A DNA stretch of 64,000 nucleotides, from positions 744,001 to 808,000 of the forward strand of contig CAWAEC010000006.1 of assembly GCA_963781155.1 (NCBI GenBank), in the 5' to 3' direction. Origin of the DNA: PALSA-693 sp963781155. GTDB taxonomy: Bacteria > Actinomycetota > Acidimicrobiia > Acidimicrobiales > Palsa-688. Each line of letters begins with the position of its first letter. Position 1 is the first letter of the stretch. Made by a program: the position numbers and the translations under genes. The notes below the pieces were generated by a model that made no database searches, was not told the DNA's origin, and saw only the letters and a program-made list of their open reading frames with translations. Positions 42,499 through 49,816 of the stretch are shown here, piece after piece.

Positions 42499-43635
42499 CT
42501 ACCGGGGCGTCCCGGCCGGCCGCTGGTAGAGCCGCCAGACCTTGGATCGGTGGGCGCCCATGGCGGCGAGCTGGTCGTTGATGCGATGGTTGCTCGCCAG
42601 CGTCCACGACGCCTCGGCGGTGCGAACACCGTCCGCGGCCAGTCGGTCCACGATCTCCCGGTACAGCAACGGACCCAGGGCCAGGTGCTGATAGTCGGGA
42701 CGGACCCCGAGCGCCCAGACGCGGGCGTGATCCAGCTTCTTCGGGCCGGTGAGCAGCGGGTACCAACCGAGCGGGAACAGCCGGCCCGAGCGTACGCGCA
42801 GCATGAGGCGATTCACGTCGGGGAGGGCCAGGCAGACCCCCACCACCGTGCCATCGGGTGTCTCCAGCCCGAACGCCCAGCGCGGATTGATGATCTGTTT
42901 CAGCTGCTTGGCCAGATGCCGGATCTCGGCTTCGGGCATGGGGGCAAAGCCCCAGTTGTCTTGCCAGGCCGCGTTGTAGACCTCGAAGAAGCGGCCGACC
43001 TCGGCATCGAAGTCGTTCATCCGGATGCCGCGCACGCTCACCTTCGCCCGCTGCTGGATGCGATGGAGGGTGCGCCGCTGGCGCTCCGATAACGCGACGG
43101 TGTCGGCGTGGAACTCCCAGGCCCACAGGTCCATCGCTTGCTCCCACCCGTGTTCGGTCCACAGCGACTCGTAGTACCGGGGGTTCTGCAGCGTCAACAG
43201 ACTGGGCAGGTCGTCAAAACCCTCCACCTGCAATCCGAGCTCGTCGTTGGTCGTGAAGCACGCCGGCCCGACGCACACCTCCGCCCCGCGCCCGGCCGCC
43301 CACGCCCCCGCCGCGTCGAAGAGTGCCCCGGCCGCGTCGGGATCGTCGAAGCTGTCGAAGAACCCGACCCACCCCCACCGCACGCCCTGGAACTCATTGA
43401 ACGAGGAGTCGACGCAGGCACCGATGCGGCCCACGGGCCGGCCGTGGCGGAACGCCACCCACAGCGCCACCTCCTGATGCCGCATGGCCGGGTGCCGTGG
43501 TGAGAGACGGTCGTACACGCTCAGGCGCAGGGGCGGCACCCACCCCGGGTCCCCACCGTGGATTCGAAACGGCACGTCCACGAACAGCCGCCGGCCCCAG
43601 AGGCCGCGGGCTGGCCGGACTTCGACACCGGGCAT
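42499..43635 (-). CDS. Large GNAT-fold protein, ceramide-synthase-like candidate
   Basis: The 378-residue protein begins MPGVEVRPARGLWGRRLFVD and has GDPGWVPPLRLSVYDRLSPR with HPAMRHQEVALWVAFRHGRP, which I recognise as the group of double-GNAT proteins that includes the bacterial ceramide synthase of Caulobacter (often annotated as N-acetyltransferase or dATP pyrophosphohydrolase). Later segments are FFDSFDDPDAAGALFDAAGA, NDELGLQVEGFDDLPSLL and an acetyl-CoA-type region VWALGVRPDYQHLALGPLLY. A minus-strand TACGGT lies 6 nt before the ATG. It is convergent with the SPT-like gene. The group match is from memory and needs a search. Confidence 0.65.
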   Translation of the reverse strand: MPGVEVRPARGLWGRRLFVDVPFRIHGGDPGWVPPLRLSVYDRLSPRHPAMRHQEVALWVAFRHGRPVGRIGACVDSSFNEFQGVRWGWVGFFDSFDDPDAAGALFDAAGAWAAGRGAEVCVGPACFTTNDELGLQVEGFDDLPSLLTLQNPRYYESLWTEHGWEQAMDLWAWEFHADTVALSERQRRTLHRIQQRAKVSVRGIRMNDFDAEVGRFFEVYNAAWQDNWGFAPMPEAEIRHLAKQLKQIINPRWAFGLETPDGTVVGVCLALPDVNRLMLRVRSGRLFPLGWYPLLTGPKKLDHARVWALGVRPDYQHLALGPLLYREIVDRLAADGVRTAEASWTLASNHRINDQLAAMGAHRSKVWRLYQRPAGTPR

Positions 43636-43641
43636 CCCAGG

Positions 43642-43647
43642 ACCGTA
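43642..43647 (-). promoter_or_regulatory. -10 box of a probable leaderless promoter
   Basis: Minus-strand TACGGT is 6 nt before the ATG at 43635, the same layout as at 61141. Confidence 0.5.
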
Positions 43648-43699
43648 TCCGAGGCGGCCGGGCTGGGCGCGACGTGCCAGCCGCTGGCAAGCTGGGAGC

Positions 43700-44734
43700 A
43701 TGGCCGACACCCGCAGCGCCGATCTCCCCCTGCCGCCGGTCGAGGCCGTGCGGCCCGGGTTGTGGAGCATCCCCGTGCCCATCCCGAACAACCCGTTGCG
43801 CTACGTCCTGGTGTATGCCTTCGAGACGAGCCGCGGGCCCTATCTGATCGACGCCGGCTGGAACACCGACGACGCTTACCAAACGCTGGTCGCCGGGCTC
43901 GACCAGGCCGGGTTCGCGATCGACGACGTGCAGGGCGTGCTCGTGACGCACATTCACCCCGACCACTACGGCTTGGCCGGACGGATCCGGGAGGCGTCGG
44001 GGGCGTGGGTCGCCCTGCACCCGGCCGACGCCCGCCTGATCCACGCCCGGTACGAGGAGCCTGAAGATCTGCTCCAGCTCATGGCAGTGATGCTGCGGCG
44101 GGAGGGCGCTCCGCCGGACGACGTGACCGGGCTGCAACAGGCGTCCATGCCGGTCCGCCCTTATGTCTCGGCGATCACGCCCGACATCTTGATGGAGGAC
44201 GGCGACAGGCCGGAAGTGGCCGGGTGGGAGCTCACCGCGATCTGGACACCGGGCCATTCGCCCGGCCATTTGTGCTTCTACGAAAGCCGGCATCACCTCA
44301 TGCTCTCGGGCGACCACGTGCTGCCCCGGATCACCCCCAACATCTCGATACACCCCCAGACCGGTCCCGATCCCCTGGGCGATTTCCTGGCCTCTTTGGA
44401 AAAAGTTGGAGCCTATGACGTGGACGAGGTTCTCCCCGCCCACGAGTACCGTTTCGCCAACCTGCCTGCCCGGGTCAACGCGCTGAAAGCTCACCATCAG
44501 GCTCGCATCGAGGAGGCCCTCTCGGCCATCCATTCGGGAGTGGACACGGCGTGGGGGATCGCGGAGCGGATGACCTGGAACCGCCCTTGGGACGAGATGC
44601 CGGCATTCGTGCGCCGGGCGGCCGTTGGCGAGGCGCTGGCCCACCTGCGCTATCTGGAGATTCTCGGGGTGGTCCGAGAGCACCTCGGCGAGCCTTCGCA
44701 CTGGGTCCTGGCCGACGCGGCCACCCGGGCCTGA
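43700..44734 (+). CDS. Metallo-beta-lactamase fold hydrolase
   Basis: The 344-residue protein has the classic metal motif VLVTHIHPDHYGLAGRIREA, then TPGHSPGHLCFYESRHHLML and DEVLPAHEYRF, the other metal ligands. The C-terminal 90 residues are a winged-helix-like extension (ARIEEALSAIHSGVDTAWGI, ALAHLRYLEILGVVREHLGE) seen in the LACTB2/RNase-Z-like group. It is likely a thioesterase, lactonase or nuclease; the specific substrate is open. ATG 43700 lies 64 bp from the divergent GNAT gene; an earlier in-frame start overlaps that gene and is rejected. Confidence 0.88.
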   Translation: MADTRSADLPLPPVEAVRPGLWSIPVPIPNNPLRYVLVYAFETSRGPYLIDAGWNTDDAYQTLVAGLDQAGFAIDDVQGVLVTHIHPDHYGLAGRIREASGAWVALHPADARLIHARYEEPEDLLQLMAVMLRREGAPPDDVTGLQQASMPVRPYVSAITPDILMEDGDRPEVAGWELTAIWTPGHSPGHLCFYESRHHLMLSGDHVLPRITPNISIHPQTGPDPLGDFLASLEKVGAYDVDEVLPAHEYRFANLPARVNALKAHHQARIEEALSAIHSGVDTAWGIAERMTWNRPWDEMPAFVRRAAVGEALAHLRYLEILGVVREHLGEPSHWVLADAATRA

Positions 44735-44749
44735 GCGCGCGGCAGGCGC

Positions 44750-45491
44750 TCAACCCAGGCGCGTCACGGCGAGGGAGGCGGCCAGCAGGACCGCCGACCA
44801 CGACAGCGCCCGGAGCGTCCGCTCGAGCGGGTCCAGGAGCGTGCGGGCGTCGATGGGCGCGGTCTGCCCGTCGTTGAGGGTGATCCGACCCTCGACTTCG
44901 GCGGTCCGACGACGAAGGGCGCGGCGCCGGGGTGCTGAGCCGTCGCTGGGCGACTGACAGCGCGAAGGCGAACAGCGCCGCCAGGACCGCCCCGGCCGAT
45001 ACCCGTCCGGTCTGGGCGACGTACCCGGTCAGGACCGGGAATGCGCCCCAGCCGGCTGCGAACCCGGTGTCGGTGTGCACCAGGCCCCCGAACCACTCCA
45101 GGTTGTAGGTCAGGACCAGCAGCGGCCCGACCACCAGAAACGGGAGTAAGGGCCACCCAACCCTCGACACACCTGCGACGCCGAGGGCGACGGCCCCGCC
45201 GAGAGCGGCGACGCTGACCGCCACCAGCACCGAGGAGGAGATGCGGGTCCGCAACGGCCGGCCTCGCAGTTCGTCGAGGCAATGCGCGGCGACGCCGACG
45301 GCCAGGAAGAAGGCGAGCAAGGTGGCCGCCAGCCGGGACGGATAGACGTGCGAGGCCAGCGCCGCGCCGACGACCACATAGGACAGGTGCCAGGCGGTGT
45401 AGGGCGGGTGGAGCAGGTTCCACCAGTCGCGCCATCCGCCCGGGCGGACGGCATAGAACGCGGGGTGAGGGCTGGCCGGCTGCTCGATCAC
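44750..45491 (-). pseudogene. Polytopic membrane protein, UbiA-like, frameshifted near its end
   Basis: From GTG 45491 the protein has about six membrane spans, with HPPYTAWHLSYVVVGAALAS, an acidic loop AHCLDELRGRPLRT between spans and TYNLEWFGGLVHTDTGFAAG later. The two acidic loops recall the Asp-rich motifs of UbiA-type prenyltransferases, but NxxxD is not standard. The frame breaks at the G run 44929-44932; adding one base gives the C-terminus RRRALRRRTAEVEGRITLND and a last hydrophobic helix ending VTRLG. GTGA overlap with the methyltransferase upstream makes an operon. A role in quinone or prenyl-lipid modification is inferred from the neighbours. Confidence 0.68.
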
Positions 45492-46216
45492 CGTCGCCGG
45501 GTTCCGCTCATGACCAGACCGCCGCCCAGGCTCATGGGCCGGGCCCGCACGTCGTCGAACCCTGCCTCCTGCCAGGCGGTGACGATCGCCGGCAGCGGGT
45601 GATCGCGGTAATGACGAGAAATATTCGGGCCCAGGAACCGCCCCACCCGGTACCAGGGGCGCCCACCGGTGAGCAGGCCCCCGAGCGGGAGAGCCCACCG
45701 TGTGTAGAGCCACCAACAGCCCCGCCAGAACCGGTTGGGGGGCTCGAGGAAGTCCAGGCTGGCCATGACGCCCCCCGGTTTCGTCACCCGGGCCAGCTCC
45801 CTGAGCGTGCCAGCAGGATCGTCGACGTACCTCAGCAAGTAGGTGAAGGTGACCGCGTCGAAACTGGCGTCGGAGAAGGGCAATTGTTCGGCTCGGCCGA
45901 CCGCCAGCAGGATCCGGTCGGTCAGCCGGGAAGTTGCCACCCGCCGCCGTCCTTCCTGCACCATGGCCAGGGTCAGATCGACACCGACGACCGACCCGGG
46001 GGTACGAGACGCCAACGCCGTGGCCACACCTGCCGTCCCGGTGGCGACATCGAGGATCCGATCGGGCGCGGCGGCGGCGACCTCGTCGACCGCGGCTCGG
46101 CGCCAGCGGGCGTTCTGACCCAGCGACAGAACTTCGGCCAGACGGTCGTAGCGGCCGGGGAGAGGACTGAACAGTTGCTGAGCGAATCGGTTGCGGTCAC
46201 CGGTGGCATACAGCAC
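45488..46216 (-). CDS. UbiE/MenG-like methyltransferase
   Basis: The 242-residue protein is a SAM methyltransferase of the UbiE/COQ5 type that methylates demethylmenaquinone. Features are FSPLPGRYDRLAEVLSLGQN, RILDVATGTAGVATALASRT, GRAEQLPFSDASFDAVTFTY and RELARVTKPGGVMASLDFLE followed by PPNRFWRG. The GTG at 46216 is favoured over the long upstream frame because GAGGGG lies 7 nt before it and the match to the family begins at DRNRFAQQLF. The gene is divergent from the flavoprotein gene and coupled to the UbiA-like gene. Confidence 0.85.
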   Translation of the reverse strand: MLYATGDRNRFAQQLFSPLPGRYDRLAEVLSLGQNARWRRAAVDEVAAAAPDRILDVATGTAGVATALASRTPGSVVGVDLTLAMVQEGRRRVATSRLTDRILLAVGRAEQLPFSDASFDAVTFTYLLRYVDDPAGTLRELARVTKPGGVMASLDFLEPPNRFWRGCWWLYTRWALPLGGLLTGGRPWYRVGRFLGPNISRHYRDHPLPAIVTAWQEAGFDDVRARPMSLGGGLVMSGTRRR

Positions 46217-46292
46217 GGCATTCCCCTCGACGGGTGGAAGGATTTCAAATGTAGGCCAGGGACACGAATACCGCGAGAAGGGACAACAGGGA

Positions 46293-47574
46293 TTGACCGC
46301 GAGCCGCAGGTTTGACGTTGTGGTGGTCGGCGCCGGCCCTGCGGGGAGCGTGGCTGCTGTCACCCTCGCTCGAGGCGGCGCCCGGGTGGCGCTCATCGAC
46401 AAGAGCATCTTTCCGCGGGACAAGGCATGCGGCGATCTCATCGGCCCACGCGGCGTCCAGTTGCTCCGGGACCTGCAGTTGCCGCAGCCGGACGGTCCCG
46501 AGGTCGGGCCCATGCTCGTGGTGGGGCCCACCGGCCGGCGGGTTCGCCTGCCGAGCGCTCCTGGACTGACCTATCCCGATCACGGCTCGGTGGCCGTCCG
46601 GGTCAGCTTTGACGCCGCCCTGCGCCAGGCGGCCATCGATGCCGGCGCCGTCCCTGTCGCCGGGCGGGCGGACACGCCGTTGTGGTCGGAGAACCGACTG
46701 GAGGGGTTTCGGACCCCGACCGACGGAGAGATTCGGGGCGACTTTGTCGTCGGTGCGGACGGCGCCACCAGCCGTGTGGCCGCTGTGGCCGGACTGATGG
46801 ACGCGAACCGGGTGCTGTGGGGCTTCGCGCTGCGCAGCTATCACTGCGAAGCGGTGTCGATGCCCAGCATCGTGCTGTGGGAGCCAGACCGGTGGCGCGG
46901 GTTCCCCGGCTACGGCTGGGTCTTTCCCGGGGCCAACGGCACCGCCAACGTCGGCCTGGGTGCGGCCACGGGGACCAAGCGGCAGGCCGGCGCCGAGGCC
47001 GTGCGAGCTTTGCCGGCATTCTTCACCCACCTCCGACGGCTCGGCCTGATCGACGGTGAGGAGGCCGTCCCGTCCGGACGGCCCCTCGGCGGCTGGCTGA
47101 AGATGGGAATGGTCGGGACGATCCCGGCCGCCGGGCAGGTGCTGCTCGTCGGTGACGCGGCCGGGCTCGTCAACCCGCTGCAGGGGGAGGGGATTTCCCA
47201 GGCGCTCACGAGTGGCCACTGGGCGGCAGAAGCCATTCTCGGCGCCGGTCCCGCCGGCGCGGCCGGCCGATACCGGGCCCGTCTGGCCGCCGCCCACCTG
47301 CCCTATCAGCGCGTCACCGCCACCCTCCAGGCCGCAGTGACTCCCCGTCCGCGGGTGGTGGCGGGTATGGCCCGGCTGATGACGACGGTCGGGCAGTGGG
47401 ACGCCCTGGCCGGCGGGTGGGCGGTGTTCTGGAACGAGCTGCTGGACGGGGCGCCTCCCGGCGCGCGACCGAGCCGTGGCCGCGTCCGTCACCGCTCTCG
47501 GGCGGGCGCTGACCGCGCCCACTTCTACGGCCAGCTGGCTGCGCGAGGCCTTCCACTACCATCCCGCCCCGTGA
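46293..47574 (+). pseudogene. Geranylgeranyl reductase family flavoprotein (MenJ-like), end frameshifted
   Basis: The protein (about 425 residues) has the FAD motif VVVGAGPAGSVAAVTLARGG, DKACGDLIGPRG, the GGR motif GFPGYGWVFPGANGTANVGL and LVGDAAGLVNPLQGEGISQA. Such enzymes hydrogenate isoprenoid side chains, in actinobacteria those of menaquinone (MenJ). At 47460-47468 the frame breaks in a short GC repeat. With the frame corrected the end is ARDRAVAASVTALGRALTAP, then STASWLREAFHYHPAP and TGA at 47572. As written, it reads through into the next gene and gives a false 1008-residue fusion. The TTG start at 46293 follows AGAAGGGA. Confidence 0.8.
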
Positions 47575-49217
47575 CCGGGTGGAATTTCGCCGACGTCTGG
47601 GAGTCGGTGGCGGAGATCCACCCTGACTTTCCTGCGCTGGCGCAGGGACCGATCCGCCGCTCCTGGCAGGAGCTCGACCGCCGAGCCAGCGCCATCGCCA
47701 CCGCGCTGGTCGAAAGCGGTCTCGGCCGACAGGCCAAAGTTGCCCAGTACCTCTACAACGGACCGGAATATCTCGAGTCGCTCTTCGCGGCCTTCAAGGC
47801 CGGCCTGGTGCCGGTCAACACCAACTACCGGTACACAGAGGCGGAACTCGCCTACCTGTGGGACAACGCCGACGTGGAGGCGGTGGTGTTCCACGGCACC
47901 CTGGCCGCGCGGGCGGCCGAGGCCCGGCAGAGCCTGCCCCGGATCCGGACGTGGTTGTGGGTCGACGACGGCGGCGAACCGTGCCCGGCGTGGGCGGTCC
48001 CCTACGAGAAGGCCGCCGCCTCCGGCCCGGGTGCGTCGTCCGGCGTCCGGTGGGATCGCGGCCCCGACGACCTGCTGCTGTTGTACACCGGCGGGACGAC
48101 CGGCATGCCGAAGGGCGTCATGTGGCGCCAGGACGATCTCTTCGCGGTGATCAACCGGAGCGGTGAGCTGCGCTATCCGGGGGCCGGCGACCCGGCCGAG
48201 GTGCGGGCCACGCTCTCCGCCCCGCTCACTCACGCCCCCGCCCGGCTGTTGCCCGGGCCCCCGCTGATGCACGGCACCGGCCTTCTCACCGCGATGTCGG
48301 TGCTGAGCAGCGCCGGGTCTGTGATCATGCTCGAATCGCGGCACTTCGACCCAGAAGCCTTGCTTGACACCATTGCCGCCGAGCGGATCACGGAACTGTC
48401 GATCGTCGGCGATGCCTTCGCCAAGCCCATCCTGGCCGCCCTCGACGCACACCCGGGCCGCTGGGACATCTCGTCCCTGTGGCTGATCATCAGTTCCGGC
48501 GTGATGTGGTCGGCCGAAGTCAAAGCCGGCTTGCTGCGCCACCAGCCCAAGCTCCTCATGGTCGACACCCTGGGCTCGTCCGAAGCGCTCGGTATGGCGA
48601 CCTCCCGCTCCCGTCTCGGCCACACCGCGTCCACAGCCGGATTCCGGCTCGGACCCAATACCAAGGTGCTGGCGGAGGACGGCTCGGAGATCCCACCGGG
48701 ATCCGACGAGCAGGGGGTCGTCGCCATCCGGGGGCGCGGCCCGGTCGGCTACTACAAGGACCCGGCCAAGTCGGCGGCCACCTTCCGCGTCATCGGCGGG
48801 GACCGTTGGACCCTTCCTGGTGATTTTGCGATGGTTGCCGCGGACGGCACGGTCCGCCTGCTCGGACGGGGGTCGGTTTGCATCAATACCGGGGGCGAGA
48901 AGGTCTTCCCGGAGGAAGTCGAGGAAGCCCTCAAACGCCATCCCGGGGTTGCCGACGCGGTGGTGGTCGGCGTCCCCGACGACCGTTTCGGGGAGAGAGT
49001 CGTGGCGGTGGTGGAGCCGGCGATCGGGGCGGCGGTGGACCAGGACCAGCTGATCGACTGGGTTCGGGACCGTCTGGCGGCCTTCAAGGCGCCGCGGGTC
49101 GTGCTGTCCGTCGAGACGATCGGCCGTTCCCCGGCTGGAAAAGTCGATTACAAGCGCCTGAGGGACTACGCCGTCAGCACCATCGGCTCGTTCACCCGGA
49201 ATCCGGAACGGCCCTGA
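47571..49217 (+). CDS. Acyl-CoA synthetase (AMP-forming)
   Basis: The 548-residue enzyme activates a carboxylic acid as adenylate and then CoA thioester. The AMP loop is LLLYTGGTTGMPKGVMWRQD near residue 165-185, later VDTLGSSEALGM, the hinge INTGGEKVFPEEVEEALKRH and the catalytic Lys end GRSPAGKVDYKRLRDY. It resembles the long-chain/FadD13-like group of actinobacteria. The GTG start overlaps the corrected stop of the flavoprotein gene as GTGA. The N-terminal MTGWNFADVWESVAEIHPDF is the family's usual beginning, which argues that the apparent fusion is not real. Confidence 0.9.
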   Translation: MTGWNFADVWESVAEIHPDFPALAQGPIRRSWQELDRRASAIATALVESGLGRQAKVAQYLYNGPEYLESLFAAFKAGLVPVNTNYRYTEAELAYLWDNADVEAVVFHGTLAARAAEARQSLPRIRTWLWVDDGGEPCPAWAVPYEKAAASGPGASSGVRWDRGPDDLLLLYTGGTTGMPKGVMWRQDDLFAVINRSGELRYPGAGDPAEVRATLSAPLTHAPARLLPGPPLMHGTGLLTAMSVLSSAGSVIMLESRHFDPEALLDTIAAERITELSIVGDAFAKPILAALDAHPGRWDISSLWLIISSGVMWSAEVKAGLLRHQPKLLMVDTLGSSEALGMATSRSRLGHTASTAGFRLGPNTKVLAEDGSEIPPGSDEQGVVAIRGRGPVGYYKDPAKSAATFRVIGGDRWTLPGDFAMVAADGTVRLLGRGSVCINTGGEKVFPEEVEEALKRHPGVADAVVVGVPDDRFGERVVAVVEPAIGAAVDQDQLIDWVRDRLAAFKAPRVVLSVETIGRSPAGKVDYKRLRDYAVSTIGSFTRNPERP

Positions 49218-49274
49218 CGTAGCGGCGCCGCCGTGCCGACCGTTGGCGTCGGCTATCGGCCATGATCGAGCGCC

Positions 49275-49763
49275 GTGGTCGTGGCCGCGCCGGCGGGGCA
49301 CCCTGCGCTGTACGACACCCTGGTAGCCCTCCACGTCACGAGCGCGATCATCGGCTTCGGGGCAGTGGCGGTGAGCGGGCTGTACGGAGGTACGGCCCGG
49401 CGCCCGGATCGCACAGACAACGTCGAGGAGACCCGCCGCTATTTCCGTGGCAAGGGTCGGGCGGAGTGGCTGCTGCTGGCGGTGCCGTTCCTGGGGGCAG
49501 CGGCACTGGGATTGCGGCCGAAGGGAGCGGACTTCGGCGACATCTGGGTGGTGGCGGCGTCGGTCATCTGGCTGGCCGCCGCTGTCCTGCTCGTGGGCGT
49601 CATCCGCCCGGCCGAACAGCGGATCCGGGAGGGCCTCCGGACCGACCGGACCCCGTCGATCGTGGAAGTGGCAGGCGCGGGACGCCGCCTGATGTGGGCC
49701 GCGGTCACGTGCGACTTCTTGTTTGTGGCGGCGCTGGTGCTCATGATCGGCCAGCCCGCGTAA
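49275..49763 (+). CDS. Four-span membrane protein (DUF2269-like)
   Basis: The 162-residue protein has about four hydrophobic helices, with LHVTSAIIGFGAVAVSGLYG at the N-terminus, WLLLAVPFLGAAALGL, DIWVVAASVIWLAAAVLLVG and TCDFLFVAALVLMIG. The first His-containing helix is typical of DUF2269 and similar small membrane families. Function is unknown. The GTG at 49275 is the first plausible start; no ribosome site is clear. It lies between the acyl-CoA synthetase and the E1 gene on the same strand. Confidence 0.65.
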   Translation: MVVAAPAGHPALYDTLVALHVTSAIIGFGAVAVSGLYGGTARRPDRTDNVEETRRYFRGKGRAEWLLLAVPFLGAAALGLRPKGADFGDIWVVAASVIWLAAAVLLVGVIRPAEQRIREGLRTDRTPSIVEVAGAGRRLMWAAVTCDFLFVAALVLMIGQPA

Positions 49764-49816
49764 CGACTTCGAAGTCACCCAGTTGTCACACCCCGGACCT
49801 ACCATGAGGTGCAGCT

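Noticed and set aside
46191..49217. A single fused flavoprotein-acyl-CoA synthetase of 1008 residues
   Set aside because: An alternative frame gives a natural flavoprotein end and a GTGA overlap with a normal ligase start; the join lies in a short GC repeat.
47556..49805. A 749-codon open frame antisense to the acyl-CoA synthetase
   Set aside because: It is the shadow of a well-conserved ligase gene; composition is His/Arg/Gly-rich and shows no family motif.
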